64,000 nucleotides of DNA. Source: Maylandia zebra (taxonomy: Eukaryota > Chordata > Actinopteri > Cichliformes > Cichlidae). The notes beneath the pieces are model-generated. The model did not search any database and was not told the origin of the DNA. It saw only the letters and a list, made by a program, of their open reading frames with translations. The stretch's first letter is position 1; every line of letters begins with the position of its first letter. Below, piece after piece: positions 20,096 to 33,126 of the stretch. Position numbers and translations under genes: made by a program. Where the stretch lies: contig NC_135186.1 in assembly GCF_041146795.1 (NCBI RefSeq), positions 37,368,354 through 37,432,353 of the forward strand, written 5' to 3'.

Positions 20096-23000
20096 ATGGC
20101 GGCGGGGGCACTGCAGCGGCGGCGCATCACTGCGGCTGTGGCCGTTTTTCTCGCTTTATTGAACGTGTTGAAGCTGGCGAGCTGCGACGAGCAGGTGCCG
20201 CTCCTGCTGTGGACCAGCGGAAGGTGCGTAGCCGTGAAGTTTTACTGATTTTGGTCCCGTTTCCGCGGCTCCTTCTGCGACCTCAGCGGCTAACGGCTAG
20301 CCGTGAGACAAACAGCGGACAAAAACTATGTTCTCTGCTTCGTCACCACAGTACACGGCCCGGAAAACGTTTAATTTGAGCGGACTGGCTGAAACACGAG
20401 GTTAAGTCAGAGAACGTGACATGAGAATATCCTGCAGGCCCAATGAGTGACGGGTGCAGTCCACCTGACAGCTAGCAAACACTCCTGCATCTGTCTGTGC
20501 TGCCTGACACACAGAAGACAGAGCAGCATGTGTTATCAAAGGCTTTCATACTGTAAAAACGAATAAATTATGTATTTGACGGCCTTTGATGAGGGTCTTC
20601 GGATGTGAGAAGTTCACATTGTGAAGTGCTTGGGTTTTTCTCCTGTTTTAATAATATTCAATCATCTGTATCTGCAAGAAAATCAGGAATGTGCTGTTTG
20701 ACGTGATGCAGGTTTATCTGCAGATAATTTGGTCCTCTCTCATTAAAGGCCGTATAGGTTCTTGCAGATGGTTGAAACGACAATAATAAAACCGCTTCAC
20801 TGTGAATCCATCAGATTCTGTCTGGTAGAGGACTCTTCTTGTTATGTAGCAGCACTTCATGACTCCTCCACCTGTGCTTGGTGTCTCCTGCAGCATCTCC
20901 CTGCCAGCTCAGGCTCCTCCAACAGCCGGGCACATCGTTGGGCAGCAGCAGCTGGCCTCCTACCTGGAGAAAGCTCTGGACGTCGGACCACATAACATAG
21001 TCCTCTTCCTTCAGGACAAGGTAAACCCTCACGCTGTTGTTGAGTGTCCTTGATTTTTTTTTTTTTAATTTCTTCTGAGGCACTAAAGCTAAACACAAGC
21101 ACAAATGCTCCTCGTCTCGTTTGCTCTTATATGGCCCCGCCCCGTTCATGTGCATGATCATGTAGCCTTTTCGCATTTATCAGAACTCTTCAAGTTTTGG
21201 TATTTCTTTATTTAATTTGGTCAAGACTTTTAAAACTAATGGCAGACGGCCTCACAGGTCAGCAGTGTTTGAAGGTTAAAACCGTCTCTCACAGTTTCTC
21301 TTTGCTCTCTGTGGTCTAAAACATTTATGACTCATTGTTTTTCCTCTCGGTCTTCAGATGAGCATCGAGGACTTCACCATGTATGGAGGAGCCTTTGGAA
21401 ACAAGCAGGATAATGTGTTTCCAAACCTGGAGGTATTATCACGATGAAACAAACCAAACAGAACGTTTCCGGTTTACTCTCAGGTGTGTGTCGGTCACTC
21501 ATGGTTTTTCTTCTGTCACAGGGAGCTCTGATGTCATCATCCTCCTCTCTGGTTTTACCTGCTGTTTCCTGGCCTGCATCCAATGCAGTGATTGGCCAGC
21601 TGCAGGACCAATTGGACACCTCCCCTCTGTACATGGACCCTGAGACGCTGAGCCAGCTGAGACTGAACGCCTCGTCGCCTGCTCTGCTCGTGTTCAGACT
21701 GCCCTACGGCATCGGGTCTGTTGACTGTTCAATAATTAACCGTTAATGGGATTTCCTGCTGTAAACATTTTATACTGCCAGTTACTTTGTGACAAATGAT
21801 ATGATCAGTCATCCTCTGTCTTGGACTGCAGCTGGTAGTTTTGCTCATTTTGAGCTCAGTGAACTGAGTTCACATAGAACAGCTGTGGTCATGTCCTCCA
21901 CAGGCTTTGATCCTGTTATAATGGTTTCTAAACGGGCCTTGATGTCGCTGTTTGTACGTTTTCTAAAAATTGAAATTCAATTTCTCAAACGTCGCACGGT
22001 AAAGTTAAAGAGGTAATTTTCTAGAAGGGAAATAACCCACACACTTCATCTGGATGAGCTTTAAAAACACTGAAGCCTCTCCTCCAAAGACATTAAGACT
22101 CATCCATCCTTCCTGGCCTCGTTTGTCGTTTCAGAGCTGATCTCTTGTCAGCGAAAGAGATTCTCAGTGGAAACGGTGAGTCTGTTTAATCTGACCCAGT
22201 GACTGTGAAGCTCAGACTCTGAAGCATGCGATTCTCACAATCATCTGTGAGCTTTTTATTTGCCATCTTTTCCTGTGACTGTTTTCTCTGTGACGCGTGT
22301 TTTTCAGATGAAGTGATTGGTCAGGTGCTGAACATCATGAAGTCGCAGTCTGTTCCGTATACGGCTATCTACACCGCCCTGCGGCCCTCCAGGGTGAGTC
22401 CGAGTCTCATTCAGAAACATTTATACATGTTTGCAGCCATTTGTCATACCTGCCCCCCTCCCTCCATCTTTCTTTTTCTACACAGGAGGCAGCGTCTCTC
22501 TCTGTGGAGGCCGGTCTGGGTGGGGGGCGCTCGCTGCTGCAGGTCAGAGGGGGACACAAGGAGAGGGGTAGAGAACGGGAGAAGCAGCGGAGGACCCAGG
22601 AGAGGGCTGAAACGTACCCACCCGTCGAGTTCAAGGTGGAGTCACAGATACCTGAGCAGGACTTTGACTCTGCTTCCTTAAATCATTTCATATTTGTAAT
22701 CGTGATTATTTATTCATTTGAACTCTTTTTCCTAAAGGCTGTTTTCTGTTTCACTGTAAATCCCACCAACAACAAACTGTTGCAGAGCAAAATCAGAACT
22801 TTCAAGTCATGAATGAAGTTAACGCGCTGACATTGACACGATGTTGGATTTGCAATAAAAATCCAGAATATTCTCAAACTAATTTGAAACTTGGGTCGGC
22901 AGCTCACAGGGTGGCGCTGACGTCAAAGATGTTGTGGCAGAAAATCCAGATGCCATTGTAAGGAGAACCTTTCTGTTCACTGGTTATTCTGCAGGAGGGG

Positions 23001-23460
23001 GAGAACAGCTGCATCCTGCTGTGGGCTAAAAGCCTGTCGGTGAGCATCCTGCGCAGCGGTCGCTGGGAGGAGCACGACCTCACCCCGTCCACCTTTGGAG
23101 AAGGCGTCACCCCCAACCTCGACGGCTCAAGCTGCAACAAAACCAAAGCCAGGTGCTTTTTACCTGTGACATAATACAATATGTAAAAACAATCATTCAT
23201 GCTGTGATGTGAATATCACTTAGCTCTGACGCCACTCAAACTGGAGTCTGAAATTCAAATGTTTTAAAATGTTTTGTTTTTCATGAAATGCTGCTGCGGG
23301 TGTAAATTTAACGTGAGTTTTTTTTCTTTCAGTTTGGTTCTGAATTATAAGAACGTGCTGAACCACCGCAGCTTCAAACTGATGTAAGTGACCAGGATTT
23401 TGGTCCCCAAAAGTGTAGTAAACTTCCTGTTTCTGGTCCCCATAAAGATATGAATACACG

Positions 23461-23505
<45 letters not shown>

Positions 23506-24126
23506 GCATTATTATATTATATCTATACTTTTACATTTATCAGTCCTGCTGCACTCTTGAAAACTTCCTGTTTTGCTGTTAAAGATATTTGATGCTCTGC
23601 TCGTTGGTGTTTTTCAGCTTTGCTCTGAGTCAGCGGAATTACAATGTGTCGGCACGGCGCTGGTTCACGCTGGACGCCGTGGAGCTGGAGTACGACGGTA
23701 CCAAAGCCACGTTTAACGGCAGCAGGAACATTTACGCTCCCGCCGAGTACTCGTACCGCTGCGAGTCCGTCACCAGCTTCCAGTGGCCGCTGCTCATCCC
23801 GCGCACATCCAAAGACCCAGCCAATCAGTGGAGGGTCTCCTTTGAAGACTTCCAGGTAAGATTGTTTGGTCTTTGGTGATATAATAATAAAAATCCAACA
23901 TAAGATGTCAGGTGTAAAATGGTTCCTCTGTTGGATGTCTGCATGTGCTGACAGCAATGAGCAGAGCGACTTTCAGACCATATTAATTAGAATTGCAGAA
24001 GAATACTGGTTTGAACTGGATTATACTGGTTTTATAACAGCTGGAAGCTAAAATTACAAATGAAATAAAAATATTAGCACACACTTTATTTGTAATGGTG
24101 GCCGGCCTTCCTGCCGTATGATGATG

Positions 24127-24169
<43 letters not shown>

Positions 24170-24861
24170 ATTTTATTAATGAGCGCCTTTCAAGTCACCC
24201 AAGGACACTTTACAATAGGATAAAACACATAATACACACTCTGAGCTACAGAGGCTAATTTTTCACATCCCCGCTCGTCTTCATTGGTCCAAAGGCCGTA
24301 AACCATGGCTCAGCCCCCCTCAGCTCATCAGTTGGGCTGAATTAGTGAAATGGATTCATTTTTGTAGGTGAAACTTCTCCCCGTGTTTCAGTTTATTCTG
24401 GACACGTGTCCTAGTATACTAGGATTCCTGTCTACGTCACGGCCCGGCTAAACCTGGCCCCTTGTAAATATTTATGATGCTTCCTCACACAACCCCAAAG
24501 AAGCGCATCTATTCATTCAATAAATAAATAGATTTAAAAAAAAGATTTACTTATAAACATATGAGTATGTCAGTGAGATTTCTGGCCTGTTATGTGAGTT
24601 TGAACTGAAGCAAACGCCACATTTTGAACCCCTTCTCCTTCTCGCCGTCAGATTCAGGGCTTTAATGTGAGCGGTGGTGAATTCTCGTACGCCAGCGACT
24701 GCGCCGGCTTCTTCTCCCCAGGGATCTGGATGGGTCTGATCACCAGTCTGCTCATGGTCCTGGTGCTCACCTACGGCCTGCACATGATCATGCAGCTGCG
24801 CACGATGGACCGCTTTGATGATCCCAAAGGCCCGGCCATCTCTGTGCCACAGACAGAGTAA
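20096..24861 (+). CDS. atp6ap1: atp6ap1, V-ATPase accessory subunit Ac45
   Basis: Eleven exons: 20096-20223, 20894-21020, 21358-21432, 21522-21715, 22135-22175, 22308-22393, 22486-22635, 22995-23152, 23333-23383, 23618-23855 and 24652-24861, giving 485 residues. Features: an Ala-rich N-terminus and hydrophobic signal (about 13-30), a luminal domain with [26 protein letters not shown] and FDDPKGP blocks, several N-x-S/T sites, and one C-terminal membrane helix (about 441-463, [19 protein letters not shown]) with a short cytosolic tail. Ac45 is a glycoprotein of the V-ATPase Vo sector that assists assembly and targeting in ER, endosomes and secretory granules. Exon 7 (residues 218-267) encodes a highly charged Lys/Arg/Glu/Gln stretch, much more polar than expected for the family. 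The gene ends with ISVPQTE. Its order after tafazzin is conserved with mammals. Confidence 0.95.
23463..23502 (+). repeat. (CA)n microsatellite
   Basis: Perfect CA tract in atp6ap1 intron 9. Confidence 0.95.
24125..24167 (+). repeat. (AAT)n microsatellite
   Basis: Thirteen or so AAT units in atp6ap1 intron 10, followed by sequence that looks like a retroposon tail (CATTTTATTAATGAGCGCC). Confidence 0.9.
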
Positions 24862-26150
24862 CACACCTGCACCACACCTGTCCACCCTCCACTCTGTCCT
24901 CTCACTGCAATGCTTCCACTCCTCCCCCCTTCCATCTGTATTTGGGCATTATTCAGTGCGATCATAATAAGGTTTTATTCACTGGTACATAAATGTGTCC
25001 GTTTATATTTGAAATATGGGCTGAAGCTGGCCTCAGTTTGTCCTCATGTGTCAGCCTCTGTAGGCTGGATGCTTTTCCAGAGTCCTGCCTCCAAATTAAC
25101 TCCTTAATGATCTTTGAGAAACACACACGGACTCATGTAGAACATGAACAAATCTTTGGGTGATCCTCCAAACTTTATCCTGGACTGTGTTCACTGTAAA
25201 TCAGCTACAGTCTGTAATATGAAGGGATGATGTGACAGCAGGGTCTCAAACCTGAGACCTTCCATGACAGTGTGACCGTGACCTCAGCTAACATCAGCAG
25301 GAACTTCTCAGCCACACGTCTGTTTGGTGATGATCACATGGCTGTACACTGGCTGTACTGCTCGAGGGTCCAAAGTTGTGTTGAGAATTATTTACATTTA
25401 TTTATTTACTTACTTATTGAGCATTAATATGATCCTAAAATGGAAAACCTAAACCTTCCTGTACTTCATGTAATATGAGCTCGTATAATTGTTTTTTATT
25501 GTTTGCTGTTTCTCAGCTGAGTCTGAGGCTGCAGGGATAAAAACCTGCTAACGTCTGCATACATCAGCAGCACAGCTCTCACTCTCTGTGCTCCCTCTGA
25601 TGCACTCGTGGTCCTGTGCATGTAGTCTCGGCCCGGACTGAAACAGTTTAATTTGAACAGTTTGTGCAGCTTTTGTTCTGTGAGGACTCTGGAAAAATCC
25701 TTCAAAAACACCTGAGGCGTAAACTGAGCCCAGTCCTCAGGCTGGATTCATTTAACACAGGAAAGGGACGACTGTACATACAGGAACAAATGTACGTTAT
25801 AGAAAAAGTTATTTGTTGGTGAAACTGATGTAATTAGTGTGTTTGTGTTTACATTATTTGACCAGTGAGGTGTAGATGTTGACTGAAGGGAGCCCGCTCT
25901 GTTTATGGATGCTAAAGGAATCATTTCCACTCTATTTATTAACTCCAACATTCTCCATCAATTTGAGGAAAAAGCTGATAATGAAGCATTAAAGTTTCCA
26001 GTCCGAGTAGTTTTACTTGATTTTTGTGTTTATTACTGAAGTGCACTGAAACCTGTTCAATGTGGAATTCTGTCTGTTTTTTCCATGATGAGCATCGTCG
26101 ATGTTTGGTCCTGTGCTGCTGTGACCTCCAATAAAACATCTGTGAAGATG
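24862..26150 (+). other. Probable atp6ap1 3' untranslated region
   Basis: No open frame of note follows the stop. AATAAA at 26130-26135 is the likely poly(A) signal. The length of the UTR is inferred. Confidence 0.45.
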
Positions 26151-27124
26151 GCGAAGCTCGAGTGTTTAATTTCAGTCTGTCTCAGAAGCGCTCGCAGGCC
26201 GTCTGAAGAGAACAGGGCTCACAGTTTAAAGACGCCTGTGCTGAGATGAGGGAGCATTAGTGCAGATCAGAAGAAGACTGCAAAACACAAATAGTTACGC
26301 TGAGCAAAGAAAGTCTTACTTTGCGAGTTCCCTTCACACAACTAAATAAACAGCTAAGCGTATAAAACAAAGCGAACGTTCACAAGGCTACGGCGTAATC
26401 TAAATTCAAAGTGTAGTTATGCTGTCACCGTGTTTAGATATTCAGAATGTGCACATGTTACAGTGGTTTTGTATGGAGTTGTTTGATTTTGTGTATAAAT
26501 GTTCAGAGTGGCACGTTTACAGGTCACGTTATTGAGGACCTCAGTAAGGCCACACACCATGCAGTGACTGACATTAAGGACTTTACTCAGTATGTTGAGC
26601 TTAAAGTTTTGTTTTTTCCTAACCAGATCACCATGGTAACACGTTAACTTTGGGGCGGGGTCTTTATTAGTTTGGGCTGAAATCATCTGCCGGAGTCGTG
26701 TTTGTCTGACTGCCTTCTGCAGTGACACTAACACATTCACATGTTCAGCACACAGCATCCTGTCCATGAATTATGGGATGGACCCCTATAATGTTAAACA
26801 CAACGCTGAGGCAGGGCTGGTCGATTAATTTTATTTTGTAATAAGAAGGAAAAATTATGAGACGTTTAATCAGTTTGACGTTCAATCATCTGTCGACAGC
26901 CTGACTGTCCTGCAGGCCACGTGTTGCATTGGATTTATCTACCTAATGACTACTGATTGGATAATCGTTCCATTTGAAGCACAAACATGGTGTTTTATTG
27001 ATTTCATGGATTGTCTTCTTCAATCACATCTGCAAAGAAAACAAATTATTTTCACAAAGAGTTTCATATCAAGTCCTATGGGCTCAAATTGTCCTCATAA
27101 ATATTTTGTACTTTTGTATGTGCG

Positions 27125-27156
<32 letters not shown>

Positions 27157-27166
27157 TTATATATAT

Positions 27167-27205
<39 letters not shown>

Positions 27206-27487
27206 TTTGCGTGTGGACTTAGCCAAAAAATATGTGTGAAACTGTTGACCCTATTTTTCTTCCTTCATCTGATTGGCCAATGTCATGTCAATCACAAATT
27301 TAACAATCCAATCAGAGAACCTCTGATTGGACCTAAAACCTGATTTGCAAGTACAAAATATTTATGTCCACAATTTGAGCGCATAAAGTCCCATCTACTG
27401 AAAAATAGGCGAGCTTTGATGCGTAGCTTTGTAAGCGTGAGTACACATGATTTTAGGTTTTCTGGTGTCTGCAGAGATTTGAGCTGT
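26151..27487. other. Intergenic and probable 3' flank of lectin gene 1
   Basis: No gene recognised. A poly-A run (27128-27157) followed by (ATTT)n (27167-27208) is the main landmark; it contains minus-strand AATAAA hexamers that could serve lectin gene 1. Confidence 0.5.
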
Positions 27488-30400
27488 TCAGGAGTCGTTC
27501 AAAGGGTCTTTGAGGCACTTACTCTCGCAGGTGTAGACCACCTCCAGGTACTTGTAGGTGCCTGGACACGGGTCTCCAAACATAGAGTTCCTTACTTTGA
27601 TGGAACAGCTGTTTCTGCCGTTACAGCTGTGAATGTAAATGAGAGTGAGTGAGCAGAGGCTCTAAATACTCGAGTCATCAGAGAGAAAGTGTAAAGAGTC
27701 TGTACCTCTCGGCTACTTTGCTGGTGGGAATTGAGCACTGGGTGTTACTGAGCTGAGCGGGAGGACGTTTGTAAGAGCACGTGGTCGAGTCATCGCGGCC
27801 GTATTCAGCCGACAGGACGACTATAACGTGTCCTTCATCTGAAGAACAATTCACACTGTTAAACTATCAGCCTGTTATTATTGATATATCAGTTCTTTTT
27901 CACTTGCATGTTTTATTTTTCTCGCATGAAATCACCACAGTTTTAAACGATGAATAGAAAAGAAGCAACTTTACCACAATGAAGGTTTGCATAAGAATGT
28001 TCACATGTGATACTGTGGACTGAAAAAGAAACACATTTCCAAATGCAGATTAATCTCTCGAGCACAGATTTGTCTTTGACCATATTTTGAAGGTATCAAA
28101 GCCTCAAGGCACTTACACGGACAGTCGTAGGCCACCTCCAGGTACTTGTAGGTGCCTGGACACGGGTCTCCAAACACTGAGTTGCTCGCTTCGATAATGC
28201 AGCTCCTTTTCCCGTTACAGCTGTGAAAGCAGACGATGAGTGAGTCGGCCGAGGCTGGAAATACATCTGAATGAAGATGTAAGGCTGAGCAAAGATCGAG
28301 CCTCTGTACCTGTCAGCTACTTTAGACGTGGGATTGATGCATCGGGCATTCTGGATCTCACATTCTGGACGCTGGTAAGAGCACGTGGTCGTATCGCGGC
28401 GTCCGTAATTAGCCCAGTGGACGGCGATAATGTGTCCGTCATCTGAGGAAGTGTTCATGGAGTTAAACTATAACTGTGTTTGGGTTTCTATTGAACCAAT
28501 CCACCAACGATACAAAAGTATGACGTGTGTTCTCACCACAATGAAGGTTTGCCTGAGACCCTTCACATGCTACGGTGTGCACTGATGAGGAAGCAAATTA
28601 GAAACTAAAAATTCATCTACAGATTTCATCACTGTGATTCAAAAATCCACTCAAAACATGTTCGTAGGGACCAAAGCTCTGCAGCAAAGTGTCCCGAGGG
28701 CACGTTGGAGCTCTGTTACGACTCTGAGGTACTTACGCTCACAGTCGTAGGCCACCTCCAGGTACTTGTAGGTGCCTGGACACGGGTCTCCAAACACTGA
28801 GTTGCTCGCTTCAATAATGCAGCTGCTTTTCCCGTTACAGCTGTGAAAGCAGGTGAGTGAGTCAACAGAGGCTTTACATACTTTGTCAGGAAACATCTAA
28901 ACCAGTGTGCACAGTTTGGGAAACCAGGGTTAACCTGTAACCTGGGAAGAGAAACATTTAGCACATCATCTGTGTGGTGCAGTGGGACGAGGTGACTGCT
29001 GATAGAAGCAGCAGGATGAACTGTGAAGTGTTCAGTCACATCTGCGTCGGGCTGAGGGAAGAACGAGCCTCGGTACCTGTCAGCGACTTTAGTGGTGGGA
29101 TTGGGGCAATGGGCGTTTTGGATCTCGTGGGTTGGACGATGCTGAGAGCATGTGGTCGTATCGCGGCGCCCGTAGTCAGCCCAGTAGACGACTATAGCCT
29201 CTCCTTCATCTGAGGAAGAGTTCACCGTGTTAAATCAGCAACATGTTTGTACATCAATGAAACAAATCCACCTGAATCGCAGAGGAACTGCCCCACTCAC
29301 CACACCGAAGGTTTGCGTTGGATCCTTCACACGCTGTGCTGTGGACTGAAAGAGAAACACCGCGTCACAAACTGTAACAACTCACGGGCAGAGTTTGGAA
29401 GTATCCAGATACAGACCTGCTGGGAAGCAGGCGAAGGTGGTGTCCAGGTATTTGCAGGCGCCGGGAACAGGAGTACCAAAGATCTGGATGTCTATGTCAC
29501 ACGTTTTCTTTCCGTCACAGCTGTGGGGAGAGATGGAGCTCACTGACGTGATCGTGTTATTGTTGCAAATGTTTGTTACCGACAGTGGTCACCTCTTCTT
29601 GATGGCCTTCAGTTTGTGGTGCTGAGAGCAGTGTTCTTCATCTCCACATGTGTGCTCGACTGACTCCACAACGATCACGCCGCTCTCTGTTTCACGCAGT
29701 ATGACACAAAAGCAGAGATTAGAGAGGTTCAGAGCAGAGATGGATGGATTTTACAATTGCAGGTGTCGCCCCCAGCTGGACATGAAAAGAATTTAGTCTT
29801 AGGGTTCTTTAGTGTTGGCTTTTAAATCTATAGCCATCCTTTACATACAGTCTGTGTCTGCCTTACCACAGCACAGGTGCTGGACCAGGTGGCCGTCGCA
29901 GGTGATCACTCTGGTGCTGGATATGGCAGTCGCAGTGGACGGGACAAAACGTTTGGCTCGGGTTACACCTGGAGGGAAAAATAAAGAGTTAAAAAAGCAG
30001 AGTGGGTATGAGCTCACAGCTGATGGTGTGTGTGGGGGGGGGTCAGCCGACGGCTTCTGTCTGCTGTTTTGACTCTACGATGAGACTCAAGGACAGCCTG
30101 GCTGTTTGCTGGGAGCAGAGACTAAACGTCTGACCTTATCTGAGGCTCTCTCTCCTTCACTGATTCATTTATCTTTATTTTGTGCTCTTCGTCTCCTCCT
30201 GCTGAACAGTTAGCGCCGCCATGGAGTCAGCTGACTGACGCAGAGTCACAGCACAAACCGACGGTCTGACGGCTTTTCTGTCTCTGAAAGCTGCAACAGT
30301 CACGTGACGAGGTGAGAGTGACGGCGTTGAATCGAGGCAGACACGAGTGTGATTTAGAGTGGGGGGTAGTGGGCAGGTGTTCCCGCCGTGTTTGTGGTAA

Positions 30401-31324
30401 ATGAAACTTTTCCACAGATAATTTAATGTTGATTGGATCTGTGTTAAAATTCAAATAGGAGCTTAAATCTTCTAAGAGTTTCTGTAAGTGTCTGACCTTT
30501 GACCTTTGATGCTGTCTAAGAGCGTGCACCTGCTCATGTGGACTGAAAAACACATTAATCTCACAGTTTATTCAAATCTGCCAGATTTATATCCCCACTA
30601 CTTTCCAAATCCCACGATGAGCCAGGCCTGCAGCTCAGGGGCAGAGAAGTAAAGGTGAGGATCATTTTTAAAAATGTCCATTAATGAGAATAAACCAGGT
30701 AACAGAGAAGCACAAAAACAGACTTTTACCTGAACTCGCGAGTAAACATGTTGCTGCCAGCACTGAAAAACAAGAAGGAAACCTGAGTGTTAGACTGAGT
30801 TTGGTTCGTCTCCAAACTCACACATGAAATGATATCGAATGAAAAAAGGAGAAAACTGCAGTAAAAGGTCAGCGACCCCGATCATATTTCTATTCGCTGT
30901 CAGTGCAGCTCAGCATCTGCATACAAATGATTTTATCAACAACATGAGATGATGTCAGAGCTCCTTCCAATAAACATTTAGATTAAAGATGTTTGTCTCT
31001 TGTAAGAATGTTGGAAACATTTGAAGCTTTTTAATAAAGTTATTTCTATTCAATGACTTTGAATTATTTAACAGCAGAATTGTATTCCCATCCTGTCAGC
31101 TTAAAAGCCATCCTGCATAAACCATTTCTTACCCTTTGATTATTTTCAGGCAGCACATGAACCCTGATCGTCTGATCAATAAACACGTGTATCTACAGAG
31201 CTGTTTGATTATTTGCTCTATGAAAGTAGAATCTGCAGCAAAGCGAGCACACGTGCATTTCTGCATGAAGGATTATCAGTGTGTGCTACTCACACAGCGT
31301 GTTGCTGAGTCCGGAGCAGAGCAT
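27488..31324 (-). CDS. Secreted L-rhamnose-binding lectin with four SUEL domains (lectin gene 1)
   Basis: Minus-strand exons: 31324-31294, 30762-30730 (signal peptide), 29968-29867, 29686-29593, 29520-29417 (SUEL 1), 29345-29301, 29209-29077, 28840-28737 (SUEL 2), 28581-28537, 28442-28310, 28220-28117 (SUEL 3), 28019-27975, 27838-27706 and 27626-27488 (SUEL 4). They join to about 414 residues. The signal peptide is residues 1-21. SUEL 2-4 each hold the YGR block ([33 protein letters not shown]) and the [14 protein letters not shown] block typical of rhamnose/galactose-binding lectins of fish eggs and mucus. SUEL 1 is degenerate: no YGR and [12 protein letters not shown] instead of DPC. SUEL 2-4 use the same 45/133/104-nt exon module with phase-1 ends. 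The end is uncertain: the last exon is read through what is a donor site in the other modules, to a TGA at 27490-27488. Confidence 0.88.
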
Positions 31325-31439
31325 CGTGTTCGGAGGTCTGGTTGTCGGTGGCGAGCTGAGCCGATGGCGGGTCGGACGGAGACCTTGGTGTATTTACGCC
31401 GTTTAGCTGAGAACTTTTACCGACGTGCAAAACAAGCAG

Positions 31440-31444
31440 CCAAT
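31440..31444 (-). promoter_or_regulatory. CCAAT box upstream of lectin gene 1
   Basis: The motif AGCCAATGGAAAA, preceded by TGCAAAA, lies 116 bases before the ATG (plus-strand reading) and recurs upstream of lectins A and B at 105 bases. Shared position in three paralogues suggests a functional NF-Y-type site. Confidence 0.4.
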
Positions 31445-32583
31445 GGAAAAATGAGAATCCGATGCTTATCAGGTGCAGCAGAGCCAAGGAGAAAACTAAA
31501 CTGCTATCAATAAGAAACGATTATAGAAGCCAATCGCAGCTCGCCCAGTGTCAGCCAGGATTGGCTCAAGGCCCCCCCACGACCCTGAACTGGATCGTGG
31601 CTCGAGAAGATGGAGCCACAACACAAAACAGCCTTTTCTTTCTCAGACTGAGATGTTGAATCGGTTAAAGAAGGAAATCCTTTTAAAAGCTGCATAAATG
31701 CACCTCGGACTGTGGGACACCCCCCAGCATTCAGATCATCACAGGTGGTTAAAAGGCCTTCGGTCAACAAGCTGTGATCATGACTTTAACCATGACTGTT
31801 GTACAGTTTCATTAACCATCAGCGTTTATTCAGAATTATCACGATGTGACAGAAAAGAGACGTCGTGACCGCTGGCAGCTCGTCCTTCACGCGGAGCTTT
31901 GGTCATCGTCTCTGAAACACTCGGTTCAGCCGCAGTGTTTCACAGTCTTAACATACTGACACAAACACGAGCGCACGTTCACACGTTCACGTGCAGAAGT
32001 GAAGGACACGATAATCAAGCATAAACTAAAACAAGGTGGTTTTCACAGAATCACCCCGACGGGCCGAGTGAGGCCGTTCCACAGTCCAGGAGCTAAAAGT
32101 CCAACCGTGGTCGCCTCTGGATTTAAAATAAGAGTGTGGAGCAGGTGAAAGGCCCACGTCCAATCAGCAACAAGCGCTTAAATAAAGGCTCCGGCAGCGT
32201 TTGGATGGAGAACAGCAGCTGAGGTTATCTGTGAAACAGCTGCATGAACACTGTGACAGACGGATATCACATCCTGCTGTGAAAACACGTATCTGTGTGT
32301 TTGTGTGAAAGCTAGCAGCAAACCTCTGAATCATCATCAGGCTCCTCGGCTCTCTGCAGAGACAAGGAGCCCGGCACAAAGTGTTACAGAGTGACACGTT
32401 TGCAATTTCATTACATAAAAACAAAATGAATTCATCAGACAGCTGGAATAATGTGTCAGCAGCTCTGTTAAAAAGCGCAGAACTGAAAGAGATTCATAAG
32501 TTTCTCAAAGGAAGTCAATAAAACGAGGAAAGAGCCGAGCTGCTGTGTAACGGTGGAAGAAGTGCTGAGGAGGACGATCTACG

Positions 32584-33126
32584 TCAGGGGCGTCAAACAT
32601 AAGGTCTGGGGGCCAAAATTAGACGGGCGACTACTCCACCCACTGGATGGCTTTGGGAAATGTGATGGATGGGATACATTTTGCACTTTTGTGTTTCCAT
32701 AAGTTTATAAGTTTCCCCCGCGGCCCTTCATGCTGCACCAGAGTAATAAAATCACAATTACTGAGAGTTCCTGTTTTTCCTCTGTAAACTATAGAAATGT
32801 CTGTTTCTTACAGCGGCTCAAACAACATTTTCTGTGAACAGAAACTTTGTTTAATAATTACAGGACAGTCTGGACAGACAGCTCCCAGAACTTCCTCTGT
32901 AATCACACATTTATTTCTTACAGTCGTGCTGACAGACGTCTTTACTGCAGCAGCATTTCTTCATCATGTAGAAAAACTGAGACGCTGCTGAAACGTCTTT
33001 TTCTTATGTTAAGATATTTCAGGATTAAATGTAGAGTTAAACTTGTTTAACTGACACAAAGACGACTTTCACTGGTCGATCAAAGCTGTATGTGGCCCAC
33101 CATGTAAGATGACTTTGACATCTCTG
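32584..33126. mobile_element. Possible hAT-like non-autonomous element
   Basis: The left end CAGGGGCGTCAAACAT and the reverse complement of the right end (CAGAGATGTCAAAGTCAT) are similar, and the left end has the GTCAAAC-type terminus common to hAT/Charlie-like elements. No convincing target duplication. Confidence 0.3.

Noticed and set aside
22560-22610. Furin site in the charged region of atp6ap1 exon 7
   Set aside because: No full R-x-K/R-R or R-x-x-R arrangement is present; only a dibasic KQRR.
27395-27468. Extra terminal exon of lectin gene 1 giving a 23-residue tail
   Set aside because: Phase and acceptor fit, but the intron would be only 54 bases, too short for a normal fish intron.
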